Shown here: piece by piece, positions 34,507 to 45,760 of the stretch
How the letters are laid out: the number at the start of each line of letters is the position of its first letter
Numbering within the stretch: position 1 is the first letter of the stretch
Assembly: GCA_963969495.1 (NCBI GenBank)
Contig: OZ018330.1
Span: forward strand, 46,118,394-46,182,393
Origin: Ceratothoa steindachneri
Taxonomy: Eukaryota > Arthropoda > Malacostraca > Isopoda > Cymothoidae
Direction: 5' to 3'
DNA: 64,000 nt
The notes under the pieces: generated by a model
The model's input: the letters and a program-made list of their open reading frames with translations, nothing else
Told to the model about the DNA's origin: nothing
The model's database searches: none
Position numbers and translations under genes: made by a program

Positions 34507-35475
34507 CTAGAAAAAAATACCCGTCGTTGCCTGGGTAAAATATGCGGTCGTAAATAAACTAAGACGGATTTGATCTTTTTCTTTTTTATTCTTCACAAAC
34601 AATATTCTTTTTTTATGAACTAAACTTAATCTTGTTCAGCAACGCTGCAGAACTTCTTGGTACAAAATATTCTTAATTTTTCTTGTGGACTATATAGAAA
34701 CATTACTTTTGCTTCTAACTTCAGAACAATCAACATAGAGTTGACCATAAGAAAAACAGTGTTCTTCTGATTGTAACTATGCTACTAATAGAGTCTCACC
34801 TTAATTTTTTTTTAATTCCCATTGCAAAACTTACACAGATTGTGAACTGTAGTCTTCTGAATGTAAATGGCAATTCTGACCCTGATGGATTTAGTGATAT
34901 TCTCTGAATGAAGAAATCCTCTCCTTTTCCACTTCCAGTAAGAATGGTTGCCTCTATGACATGGGGCATCAATTTATTTACCACCAGACGAGTGGAATTA
35001 GAGAGTTTTGTTAGATGAAATTGCGGTAAAACATTATTTAGATTTTCTTACTTCCGTCCAAGTTGGTGAGGAGTTATGTCAGGAGGTTGTAGAGAATTTA
35101 GGAACTCTGTGGAATAATCGACTATTTGATTATGATCCGAAATTGTATCAACTGACTTGTAAATTTGTGGACTTCGTTAAAGAGAATGCAGTAGATGTTT
35201 ATTAATTCTGCAGACAGTGTTTTACTCCGAAGCCAACATAGCTCTTTCACAAAAACAGTTGTAGTCTTTGAAGTTTTGCTGAAGATTGAGTAATACCTTT
35301 GCCTTGAGATTATCAATAGTATTAACAACCATGCAGATAAGATATACTTCTATTCCGCCATCAAGAGGTACTTTGCCATTTCCCAGTGTCAGAATGTTTT
35401 GGGCGAATTGTGCTGACAGTTGATAACTAAAGAGCTCTGCTCTTATATTTGTGTTATATTCTAATATTTCTACAC
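34507..35475 (-). pseudogene. Helitron helicase C-terminus with Helitron 3' end
   Basis: On the minus strand, TNIRAELFSYQLSAQFAQNI, LTLGNGKVPLDGGIE and CFCERAMLASE are followed by TEFLNSLQPPDITPHQLGRK, STRLVVNKLMPHVIEATILT and GSELPFTFRRLQFTICVSFA. These are motifs of the PIF1-like helicase (last third) of Helitron RepHel proteins, which drive rolling-circle transposition. Frameshifts follow. The sequence then runs about 200 bp to a GC-rich hairpin (ACCC...GGGT, 34519-34536) and the terminal CTAG at 34507-34510 next to T, matching Helitron CTRR 3' ends and insertion beside T. The Rep domain and 5' end are absent. Confidence 0.88.
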
Positions 35476-36545
35476 AAAGATGGTTTTAGGTAAGCCCGGA
35501 CCTCATTTGCCCTGGTTCCTTAAGTGATCAAAGGAAGTGTTAAGTGCCCTAACACCAAAGTAACTATAACATAGTCAGATGAAACAGGCAGCCCGCCTCT
35601 CACGATTATACTTAGGAAACATACATTTGCATGTAATTAGATAGATAGATCGATATATAATAGATAGACAAATAAATATGAATTAAATGCTCAGCAGTTT
35701 AATAAATTATTTTTTGTAAAAAAGCTCAACAGTTCTTTGTACCTGACTCTCTCATCTGCTGACCAAACTCTGTATTTTATTTTCCCGAAATCTCAATGAT
35801 GTCACAGCAGAAATCGTGCCGTGCAAGCATTAAAACCAAGGTAATGCTGGAAAATCGGCTTCTTCTTAAATAATTCTCCAAAAAAAGCATAGGAATCTGT
35901 TATACGGTCAAAGAAGCTTTCTGTTTGACGTCATACGTTTACGGTAGGATAGGAAAAGTATATGTCCACCCTCTGGTCGTGTTAATAGCAAATAAACAGG
36001 CAGTGTTGGAAATTAACCCGCCCTTCTTAGGTCAGTGATTGGTAAACCCAATTAAAAACCCGTGAACAATCCTACCACGTAATATAGGATTGGAAGACTA
36101 CAATTAAACCAGTCCACAGCTAGTTCTAAGTATTATCCTATTGGTAAACCCCTTTGGAGGTGAGCCCCCACCTTTCATAATATTACGTTGAATTGCTATA
36201 ATCACTGAGGGTCACCGCCATTCTTCCTCGATCGAACCCCTTGCAAGAATCATCCATTTAGGTCAGATTGCACCGTGTACCAACTACCAGGCCTTCCTTT
36301 CTTATCAAGAAGGATTCTTTTGCGCCGAATGCCTCATCACCTTGATTTTGTGCCCCATTTACTGACGGAGGGTCAATGGCACATCGTTAAAAGGCCAGAA
36401 GGGAGCACCAAATCAACAGAAGTGTCTGCCTGAAATCACATAACAACAAAAGAGAGTCACCTACTATAGGAGCCTCACAATCTTTGATGTCTCGCATTGT
36501 CTTGCTTATTGCTTCTAAGGCTCACCTATGAGCCACTGAATGAGG
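35476..36545. other. Unassigned stretch upstream of the Helitron fragment
   Basis: No helicase or Rep motif continues here and I recognise nothing else. A small (GATA)n-like stretch lies near 35641-35660. Confidence 0.5.
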
Positions 36546-36547
36546 TA

Positions 36548-37469
36548 CGAGGGGCGGTTAATAAGTTTTCAAATTCGGATATAAGGAAACGAGATATGAG
36601 GAAAAGTGTTTCATTATTTTTCAATATAACTACCCTCGACTTCAATGCAATTGCGCCATTTGTCCCTGAGGCTTCGAATTCCTGACAACCAGAAATCTCC
36701 TGACTGCTGTTCCATCCACTCCTGGATGGCAAGCTGGACATCTTCATCGTCTCCAAACCGGCGTCCACGTAGTGGAGCCTTGAGCTGGCGGAATAAAAAG
36801 TAGGCGCTAGGGGCCCGATCAGGACTGTAGGGGGGATGGTTTAGCTCCTCGAATCCGCACTCGCGCAGGGCAGCTTGTGCAACTCTGGCCTTGTGGACTT
36901 TGACGACGTTGAAGTCGATCATGGGGCATAAGGTTTCTAGGGACACAACGGGCAGAGACCTTGGTCATGGTCAAATTGTCGTGGATGATGTTCATAACAC
37001 TTCCATGTGATATTTTAAGTTCTCGCTCGATTTCTTCGACCTTCACCCGTCGATTTTAGAGGATCATCCTCTCCGCACGGGCCACATTGTCCTCGTTGGT
37101 CACATCTGACGGGCGTCCTGGACGGGGGTCATCTTCAAGGGACTCACGACCATGGCGGAAATACCTATTCCAGCGAGCAATGGTTGCATAGGAAGGGGCA
37201 GTGTGGGTGTACACTGCAACCATGCGTTCATGGATCTCTTTTGCATTCTTGCCTTCCTTGGTCAAAAATTTGATCACTGCGCGGTGCTCAACCTTCTCCA
37301 TTGTTGAAAAATTTGTAACTTACGATCTGCAATCAGCTACTGCTTCTTAAATATACGAGGCAGGAGCGTGCAGCTGCAGCACCTGACTTGTACTAACACC
37401 CCCACAAACAGCCATCCCCCTTCCTCTGATTTTCTCTACCGATTCGCAAAACTTATTGACCGCCTCTCT
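36548..37469 (-). mobile_element. Internally deleted mariner element, copy 2
   Basis: The 922-bp element begins CGAGGGGCGGTTAATAAG and ends with the inverted CTTATTGACCGCCTCTCT, with TA at both sides (36546-36547 and 37470-37471). The minus strand carries the same transposase as copy 1: Met at 37301, helix-turn-helix, LEDDPRPGRPSDVTNEDNVA, VPRNLMPHD, then directly VAQAALRECGFEELNH and YSPDRAPSAYFLFRQLK. The same central region is missing, with the join at the same place (CATGATCGA.TTCAACGTCG). In the retained part the third Asp of YSPD is intact. It sits at the 3' end of a second Helitron fragment. Confidence 0.93.
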
Positions 37470-37471
37470 TA

Positions 37472-37660
37472 CCCGGCGTTACCAGGGTAAAAAAATAATC
37501 ATAGGCATGATATAGATTGAAATCTTTTATTTATTAAAAATTATTCTTTAACCAATGCTTCACCATAACACTCTTGTTAGAGAATATTCTTCGTCTTTTC
37601 TTGTGATGCATTGTCTGAAAACAGCTCATGTTCCGTCAATCGAACAGACAGGGCAAGTTT
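37472..37660 (-). pseudogene. Second Helitron 3' end with helicase C-terminal remnant
   Basis: Minus strand: DNASQEKTKNIL near 37620 corresponds to the APQEKTKNIVY segment at the very C-terminus of Helitron helicases. About 120 bp later comes ACCCTGGTAACGCCGGGT, a GC-rich hairpin like that of the 34.5-kb Helitron. The terminal CTRR is not visible because mariner copy 2 begins there. This suggests the mariner inserted into, or replaced, the last bases. Confidence 0.65.
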
Positions 37661-38331
37661 GAGAAAGGGACCTTAGCTCCATTTGGGGAGCACTTAAAGA
37701 CTCTGGACCACTTTCATTATCTTCGTCAGAAAATTTACATAAAAATACACTTTAATTTTTTTGTTTGTATATTGTCTATCCTTTCTGGGTAAAATATCAC
37801 ACATACATCATATATATATATTTGTATATATATCAAGTCTGTTTGTATGTCTGCTCATTTATAGGAATCAGAAAAATCCTGTTCTAACCCCCCCTTCTCT
37901 CCACCCTCTTTCCCATTCTCTCCCCTCTATCCCCCTATATATACCCCCTTATTTCTCCCTATATCTCCCCTCCCCTTATTTCCCCGTATATTCCCCTTCT
38001 TTCTTCCCATATCTCCCCCTACTTTACCTCTATATCTCTCTTTCCCACTCTATCCCACCCCTCTCCTCCCTTCTTCCCTCTTACAAAAGGATATCCAAAA
38101 CAAGATAAAAAAATCTCTCCTTTCCTCTCCCCTTTTCCCATTTTCCCCTTTTCTCTCCCCTCTCCTCTCCTCTTCCCTAATATCTCCCTCTTCTGCTCCA
38201 ATCTCTCTCCCCTCTTTCCCAACCTCTCCCTATCATCTCTCCTACCCTCTCTCGCCCCCTTCAAAAGGACATCCAAATCACGAGAAAAAATGGAAAAAAT
38301 CCCGTTCTTAAAATATAGATTTATAGAAGAA

Positions 38332-38378
<47 letters not shown>

Positions 38379-38394
38379 AGAAGAAGAAGAATAG
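37661..38394. repeat. Polypyrimidine tract and (GAA)n
   Basis: About 360 bp of C/T-rich sequence (37890-38250) is the inverted counterpart of the 33.75-34.43 kb polypurine tract. (GAA)n follows at 38326-38391. There is a weak TA-rich patch near 37808-37835. No gene. Confidence 0.8.
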
Positions 38395-38838
<444 letters not shown>

Positions 38839-39632
38839 AAGGATAAAGAAAGATTGATTGGAGTTAGTACTTTCGTTGTCTTAAATTTTCAAACTCTCAA
38901 ACTCACAATAGTTTACAAAATAAAGAGACAGTATTTATACAAAGCAATGTTTTATTTATGAGGTCAGATTTTTTTAAGGTCTCTGCTAAGTTTGATTTAA
39001 GGAAGAAAGATAGGAATGGATCTAAAGCAAACAAACTGGAGCTAATAGTTACATTTCTCTCCTTTGTGCTGGAGATTAGGAACGATTCGAAGATATTTCT
39101 GCTAATAAAATCATTTATATGCATTATGCTATCTTCTTTTGGCCAGTTAATCTGGTGACCCATCTTCAACCTGTGGACGGCTAAAGCACCTTTTGAATAT
39201 CCCTTAGATACTGAATTTTGATGTTGCTTAATTCTTACAGAGATATTTTTAGATGTTTGACCTATATAGAATAAATTACAATCCAAACAAGGTATACTAT
39301 ATATTACATTATTATTATTTATTATATTAAGTTGTTTTAACACTGGTACTGCATACAAGAAATTATCATGGTAAGGTAAAAGTAATATGTTGTGTAAAGG
39401 TTCTGTTTTCCCTAACTTGCGGTTCTAGAATGTTTTTTTAGCTTTATTCATTCACTTTTCCAAAAAATATTTCGGGTAACACAGATTGAAGGCAATCTCT
39501 TCAATCTTTTTAAATTCTTGGTCTATATAGTCAGGACTACATATTCTGATCGCCCTAAGATACATGGAAGAAAATACTGATGTTTTAATATTTTTAGAAT
39601 GACCTGAATAAAAATGGACATAGGATAAATTA

Positions 39633-41940
39633 CACTGGTCAACAAATTTTAACTTTTTTCGGTTGTCTTAAGTTTGAGACCTGTTCTTGGGAAGTTCGGT
39701 GTCACTGAGTTTAAAAATGGCAATAGTTTTCTTTTATTACGGCAAGTTTTTTATTTATGGACTGGTCCATATTGGTCCCACTCATAGTAGCAGGCTATCT
39801 TACGACCAAGTGAATGAAAGTGGAGGTGTTTGGTATTTTTTTATTTTATTTTATCTATGTATTTAGACTTCTCTTTATTCACATCTAGATATATAAAGCA
39901 ATTATGTATAATAAAATTTTGTGTTTTCTCAGATTTGTTTTATTAAATAACATTCAGTAATATGACCTCATTAAGAAGGAAATGTTTGAATTCCCCTGAC
40001 TCATTTTGCTCTATATGTGGTTGTTTTACTGCACCAACTCAAAGAATGAACATTAGTATCTTTGTGAAAAGAACATACTTGGCTTACTTTAAGATTAAAC
40101 TAGGTGATCAGGATAAATCGTGAGCCACGCACAATGTTTGTAAACCATAGGTCGAAAATCTACGCCAATGGACAAAGATCACAAGGAAACAACTAGGATT
40201 TGGCATTCCTATGGAGTGGCTGCAACCAATAAACCATGTAAACGATTGTTACTTTTGTCTCACCAAGACTTCTGGTTATAGCAAGAAAACGCGACATAAA
40301 ATAAGTTACCCAAATCTTGATTTAGTAATTCGTCCAGTGCTTCATTCAGATGAAATTCCATTACATGTATTCAAGGAACTTCCTTCACTGGACGATTTAA
40401 GTGATATACGTGAATCTGATTTAAACAATGAACTTGACAGTGATCCAGAGTTTGAGAATACATCGAACCAAGAACGTTGAAACTTCAGCCAACTAGAACT
40501 GAATGATTCAGTTAGAGACCTAGGCCTGTCAAAAGAGTTAGCAGAAGTGTTAGCTTCTAGATACTTGTATAAGAGAAGAGTTTGTTGCAGGAAAAAACAA
40601 ATGTAACTTTTTATCGGAACAAGGAGAGAGATCTCTTGTCATTCTTTAAAATTGTAGAAGATTTTGTTTACTGTTGTGACGTGGTGGGACTATTAAACGC
40701 GATGGGTGTTTCAGAGATGGTCCAAGTTAATGGAGACTCTTTATAGATAGTTAAAAAAAAAGAGTCTGAATGTGTGTTACTACATAATGGAAACTTGTTC
40801 GGTGCGATTCCTATTGGTCACTCTGTGCATTTAAAAGAGAAGCATGAACAGATAAGATCTGTATTAGATTTAATCAAATATGATGAACACAAATGGATAA
40901 TATGTGTGGATCTGAAAATGGTAAATTATTTTACTTGGCCAACAAGGAGGCTATACAAAATATCCGTGTTTCCTGTGTTTACGAGACAGCCGAGCTAAGG
41001 ACAAACATTGGGAACAGAAACTCTGGCCAGTTAAAGAAAGTTTGACTGTTGATAAGAAGAATATTATAGACCAACAACTTGTTGAGCGAGAGAAGATCAT
41101 TTGTGAAAGCTAATAATGTGGAGGGTCACTGTTTCAAATTCACATGTACAATATTTTCTGGCTTAAGTTATGATAAAATAAAGGCTGGAGTTTTTGATGG
41201 CCAAAAATCAGAAAGGTACTGGAAAACCAAAACTTCTCGAGTTCGATGATTGACATAGAAAAAGGAGCATGAGATTCATTTGTGGCTGTTGTGAACGGAT
41301 TTCTTGGAAATTAAAAAGGCTGCTAACTACAAGGATTTGGTATAAACATTACTTGATAGATTTCATAGTTTAGGCTGCAACATGAGCATAAAGGTTCATT
41401 TCCTCAAAAGCCATCTTGATGAATTTCCTGCTAATCTTGGCAACGTGAGTGATGAACACAGAGAGCATTTTCATCAAGATATCAAGATTATGAAGGAGAG
41501 ATATCAAGGCCGATGAAACATAAACATGTTGGCAGACTGCTGTTGGAGTATTCAACGAGATTGTTTAGACATCAAACACTCCAGACACTTTCACAAGCGA
41601 AAATTTCTTCCATGAATGTATAGGTATGTGTAAGATTGCTCGTGTTTTCTCCATTATATTAGAAAAGTAACCTGTATGTATTTAGTAATAGGTGATGTTA
41701 TCTTACAATGAATTTATCCATCCAAATTGTGTTGACATTTTAAGTTATGGTTTGAAGCTATAACACTTAGGAAACTATCCTTACCGAGTAAATACATGCA
41801 GTACGTCGTAAAATAGAAATATACTGTAGAATGAAAACCTGATGTGTTACAAAAAAATGGATGGTATTTGAAATCAGCACATCAAAATTAGTAAAGAACA
41901 ACCACAAAATATAAGTCAGCAAAAAGTGTGTTGACCAGTG
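39633..41940 (+). mobile_element. CACTG-terminated (CACTA/EnSpm-like) DNA transposon
   Basis: The 2308-bp insertion begins CACTGGTCAACAAATTTT and ends with the inverted AAAAAGTGTGTTGACCAGTG. It is flanked by TTA on both sides (39630-39632 and 41941-41943). Removing it together with one TTA restores an uninterrupted Penelope frame across the site (PTKYN then LSYVH), which fixes its limits independently. CACT(A/G) termini and a 3-bp duplication are features of the CACTA/EnSpm superfamily. It carries one degenerate gene, described separately. Confidence 0.85.
39962..41615 (+). pseudogene. Transposase-like protein of the CACTG element
   Basis: The start is ATG at 39962: MTSLRRKCLNSPDSFCSICG opens a C-x2-C zinc finger, with YFKIKLGDQDKS and VCKP*VENLRQWTK completing it. 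DCYFCLTKTSGYSKK (second CxxC) follows, then YPNLDLVIRPVLHSDEIPLH, LNDSVRDLGLSKELAEVLAS, AVLLHNG-type LLHNGNLFGAIPIGHSVHLK (40780-40840), YDEHKWIICVDLKMVNYFTW, LGCNMSIKVHFLKSHLDEFP (41372-41430) and EHFHQDIKIMKERYQG, ending HKRKFLP at 41615. I recognise the family as widespread, unnamed and repeat-associated in invertebrate genomes. The Asp in VDLK and the CxxC context loosely resemble CACTA transposase cores (inference). At least eight stops or frameshifts. Confidence 0.75.
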
Positions 41941-42160
41941 TTATATTTTGTCGGTTTCCTGAATATAGAAAACTAAAACCTGTCTCATTGTCTAATTATT
42001 AGAACATCTAGGAAAGGAAGATTAATTTTTTATACTTTTTCTAAAGTAAATTTAATTGACAGAACTAATGAATTAATAAATAAAAGAAAACCATCGAGGT
42101 CAAAATCTTCCTTTAGAATTCCCAGGACATCGTCTACATAACGGTACCAAACAATTTGAA

Positions 42161-42199
42161 TGGACCAAACCGGTGGAATCAGCATCGTTTCAAAATATT

Positions 42200-42273
<74 letters not shown>

Positions 42274-42716
42274 AACTCACAAAGTATCACGTGAGGGTAG
42301 CAAATGAATGCAATGTCCCGCAGGAAAAAATGAAAAGGTGTTTCCAAGTACTTTCGAACTTTATTAAGTTCCTTATCGAGGCTAACTACAAGAAATAGTA
42401 CATATTATATTAAAGGGAAATATATACGAAAGAAAAGTATGAAAGACCGCCTCAAAAACAAGAAATCACCAATGAGGAAGAGGGAAGGGAAAAGGTAAAA
42501 AAATACATTAAGAATTACAAGAAGCAAGTAGTAAGGTCAAACTAAGTCGAAGGAAAGGGTAACAGATTCAAAGAAATGGAGATAGCCTAACAAGCGAGAT
42601 TATAAGACACGATGAGCAAAATGGGGGAAAAATACAAAGTACAAAACAGAGCAGTGACAATGAAAAAATAAAAAAATAATAAGAAAAATTAAAATAAAAT
42701 AGGGGCCACATAACTA
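42161..42716 (-). repeat. (TA)n tract and a Penelope-type terminal sequence
   Basis: (TA)n lies at 42206-42269. Beyond it, minus-strand sequence with CGAAAGTACTTGG (42345-42357) and CTCGATAAGGAACTTAA (42364-42380) resembles the 18.7-kb segment and other Penelope ends. The rest, to 42716, is A-rich with no motif. Confidence 0.55.
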
Positions 42717-43020
42717 AAGAATGTATATACAGACAAACAGGTAAACAACTTTCTGTTCGCATAAACCGACATGAATATAATTTCCGAAGAGGGGAAGATA
42801 ACAGTGCTTACTTTGTCCATATGTCAGATAAGAACCATTTAATTAACTGGAACTCGACCAAATTTATTTATCGTTCCAATGACCATATAAAAAGGAACAT
42901 CATTGAATGTGCTTTTATAAGCCAATGTGATAATTTTAACCTTTTCCCTGGCTTATATAAAATAGATGCTATAATTAAAAGATTAATACTCAAAGAAATT
43001 AGTTTTGTCTTTCGTTCCTA
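42717..43020 (+). pseudogene. Penelope-like GIY-YIG C-terminal fragment
   Basis: Plus strand: KECIYRQTGKQLSVRINRHE (the YIGxTxxxLxxRxxxH part of the GIY-YIG fold, with IG changed to RQ), HMSDKNHLINWNSTKFIYRS and IIECAFISQCDNFNLFPGLY. It ends at a stop at 43020. This is the last third of a Penelope-like protein, distinct in sequence from the copy at 38.9 kb. A LINE begins about 40 bp later. Confidence 0.85.
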
Positions 43021-43059
43021 GTTTTTTTTTATTATATACATTCTTTTTATTATATACAT

Positions 43060-44736
43060 TCCTCGTCCTTAGTGGACGAGGAGGGTGCATTAACTCACTC
43101 AGATGCAGAAAATGCAAACCTTCTCAAGGACTACTTCTCCTCAGTGTTTACTAAAGAGTGTGGTCCCATCCCCCAGCACACGGATTCCTACTCGGGGGAA
43201 AAGCTGGAGGCAATGGACTTCACAAAAGGAGAAATAAAGAAAAAGATCGCTGACCTAAAGACGAATAAGTCCCCTGAACCAGACTGGTTTTTACCCAAAG
43301 TGTTGAAGGAAGTGTGCGATGAAGTATCACGACATCTGTGCGCTATCTTTAACATGTCAATCCGGACCGGATGCGTTCCTAGAGACTGGCGTGAGGCAGA
43401 GATGACTCCGATCTTCAAGAAAGGAGACCCCAGCCATTCGTCAAACTACCGACCTATCAGTCTGACTTCGATAGTCGGTAAACTCATGGAAAGATCATGG
43501 TGGACAAAATGACGTCGTATTTAGAGTCAAACCTGCTACTGAGGAGTTCCCAGCACGGCTTCCGAAGGCAACGGTCATGCCTGACGAACCTTGTGGAATT
43601 CTTCCACTTCGTGTTGAGTGAGCACGATCGGGACAAGGCGGTGGATGTGGTCTACTTAGACTTTAAGAAAGTCTTTGATAAGGTAACACACCGCCGCCTT
43701 CTCCGGAAAGTGCGAGCGCTGGGCATAGACGAAAAAGTAGCCGGCTGGATCGAGAACTGGCTAAGTGGCAGACGGCAACGGGTGGTGGTGAATGTACAGG
43801 CTTCTGAGTGGGTGCCCGTTACTAGCGGGGTGCCTCAAGGTTCTGTCCTGGGACCACTACTATTCATAATCTACGTCAACGACATGGACGGTGACATGGT
43901 TGCCAAGATTTCCAAATTTGCCGACGATACCAAGCTTGGTATGAACGTTGCAAAGGATGGAAATACTGCCCGCCTGCAGAAAGATCTTGGGAAGATTGGG
44001 GAGTGGTCGGACACGTGGCAAATGCCTTTTAACGTGAACAAATGCAAAGTAATGCATATCGGCCACAGGAACCCCCAATCTCATTATATCCTTAAGGGCA
44101 CTGCTCTTAAGTCGAGTGACACTGAGAATGACTTGGGTGTTACTATCACTAGCGACCTCAAGTTCTCGAAACAGTGCATCGAGGCAGAGAAGAAAGCCCA
44201 AAGGATGGTTAGGCTACATAAAGCGCCAGTTTGGATAGCGTAACAAGGAGATAGTACTTTGTCTGTACAACTCCCTCGTTCGGCCGCACCTAGAGTATGC
44301 CGTACAATTTTGGAGTCCTTCGTTTTGAAAGGACATCGCAAGGTTGGAACGCGTACAAGCTAGGGCAACCAAACTGATTCCCTCTATCCGACATGAAAGA
44401 TATGAGGATAGACTAAGGGAATTAAATCTGTTCTCGCTGGAAACCCGTAGACTGCGGGGTCAGCTCATCGAAGTTTTCAAAATACTTCGAGGGTTTCACA
44501 ATGTTGACTACCGGGATATTTTGACCCTGAGTGAGAACAAAACGCGCAATTGCGGCTTCAAACTTGAACTGAAGCGTTACAACCGCAATCTGTGTGGAAA
44601 TTTTTTTCCTTACAGTATCTGCGGTATGTGGAACGCACTTCCAGTGGAAGTTGCCAACAGTGAATCTGTTGACCAGTTCAAGTCAAGACTAGACAAAGTC
44701 TTGAAAAGTGGCCGTTTAGGGACGCAAAACAATTGA
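43060..44736 (+). pseudogene. CR1/L2-like LINE ORF2, reverse transcriptase largely preserved
   Basis: Three consecutive frames join to a long ORF2 part. 43072-43495 reads LKDYFSSVFTKE, KKKIADLKTNKSPEPDWF, WREAEMTPIFKKGDPSHSSN and YRPISLTSIVGKLMERS. 43497-44205 reads SSQHGFRRQRSCLTNLVEFF, VYLDFKKVFDKVTHRRLL, SGVPQGSVLGPLLFIIYVND and ISKFADDTKLGMNV (catalytic FADD intact, about 43913-43950). 44205-44736 reads YNSLVRPHLEYAVQFWSPSF, one stop, and LERVQARATKLIPSIRHERY to the C-terminus. The two frameshifts and one stop disable it. The endonuclease is missing through 5' truncation. About 80-150 bp of likely 3' UTR follow. Confidence 0.92.
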
Positions 44737-44889
44737 ACAGCCATATGCCCGCTCGATTGCTAGTCCAAAGGTACCCTCCTTGAATGGACCGTAAGGTCTC
44801 CTAAGGTACTTCTTTTCCTTGTTAACGGTACGTATGCAGTAGTATCAGATAACAAAGTGGCCATTGTTCTAAATACACTGTTTTATTCA

Positions 44890-45220
44890 TTTTTACACAC
44901 ATGTTGGATTTATATGCTTTTGTAATATGCAAATTCCTGTCCATTTTAATGATTCGAGGGATGTTTTAAATCGTTTTGGAAAATTATTTAAACTCTAATT
45001 CATATTATTCACTACTGAATAAACAATTCCTTTTGCTATGTCTATATGGTTTTGTGATATGTTCTTATTTGTTTCTAATCTAGCAAAGGCAGCAGCAATG
45101 TCCACACTTTCAGGTTTTTTGTTTATTGAAAACGAGAGTCCAGATCCTAAGGCATGTTTCACATCAGTCGATATTGGCTTATCCCATAAATTCACAACGC
45201 AGTTTTCTTGAGATTTTTTG
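44890..45220 (-). pseudogene. Penelope-like N-terminal fragment
   Basis: The minus-strand frame 45195-44995 reads MNLWDKPISTDVKHALGSGL, SFSINKKPESVDIAAAFARL and NISQNHIDIAKGIVYSVVNN. This is the N-terminal region of Penelope-like proteins (the LG.GLSF....P...D......E segment). It lies on the same strand as Penelope-like element 2 and could be its displaced 5' part, separated by the LINE and other insertions. Confidence 0.75.
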
Positions 45221-45244
45221 TTCCAATCAATATCACTTCATAGG

Positions 45245-45441
45245 GCGGTTTAATTTTCATCTGTCCTCATAGAGAAAACATTGCTTTGTATAAATACCGT
45301 TTTTCTCTATTTTGTAAACCATTGTGAGTTTGAAAATGTTAAGACAACGAAAGTACTAACTTCAATCAATCGTTCTTTTTTCTTACGCGGTATACACAAA
45401 TAGTTATACTTATTCACGTGTTACCTGTCGTGATTTTTACC

Positions 45442-45444
<3 letters not shown>
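45245..45444 (+). repeat. Penelope-type 3' terminal sequence, inverted relative to element 2
   Basis: AAACATTGCTTTGTATAAAT and TTTGTAAACCATTGTGAGTT, followed by CGAAAGTACTAACTTCAATC, match the 3' end of Penelope-like element 2 (38950-38850) in the opposite orientation. It ends at a (TA)n tract, as the other copy does. Confidence 0.75.
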
Positions 45445-45523
<79 letters not shown>

Positions 45524-45760
45524 AAAAAAAAGAGAGAGAAAAAAGAGAGAGAGAGATAAAGATAAAGAGAGAGATTACGAGATAGGGAGAGGCCGAGAGA
45601 GATAGTGTGTAAGAAAGAGAAAGATAATGAAAGAGAGAGAAAAAAATGGGAGAATGTGTAATATACTGAGAAATACCGAGAAATGATAAAGGAAAAAGGA
45701 AAGAGAAATGGAGAAAAAGCGAGAGAGAGAGAGAGAGAGAGAGAGAGCAGGCTGGTCTGT
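45445..45760. repeat. (TA)n followed by (GA)n low-complexity tract
   Basis: (TA)n at 45445-45499 grades into GA-rich sequence. Long ORFs over it are compositional. Confidence 0.9.

Larger units (their letters stand above)
38840..42160 (-). mobile_element. Penelope-like element 2 (minus strand), interrupted by a CACTG-terminated element
   Basis: From the right: IVWYRYVDDVLGILKEDFD (YVDD catalytic motif intact, 42150-42095), LPFLDVLIIRQ and FSIFRKPTKYN (41945). After the 2308-bp insertion (39633-41940) the frame resumes with LSYVHFYSGHSKNIKTSVFS, MYLRAIRICSPDYIDQEFKK and LGKTEPLHNILLLPYHDNF. The GIY-YIG nuclease follows: NVIYSIPCLDCNLFYIGQTS with ISVRIKQHQ and HRLKMGHQINW (39358-38903). Penelope-like enzymes combine reverse transcription with this nuclease. 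The 3' terminal sequence holds CGAAAGTACT and reaches the (TA)n tract. Only isolated stops are present, so this is one of the better preserved elements. Its N-terminal half is not contiguous. Confidence 0.92.

Noticed and set aside
35008..35205. Plus-strand ORF beginning MLDEIAVKHYLDFL
   Set aside because: It is the antisense shadow of the Helitron helicase segment read on the minus strand.
42340..42385. Second hammerhead core at the Penelope end (CTCGATAAGG...GTTCGAAAGT)
   Set aside because: The CUGANGA element is not matched. Only the GAAA side is conserved.
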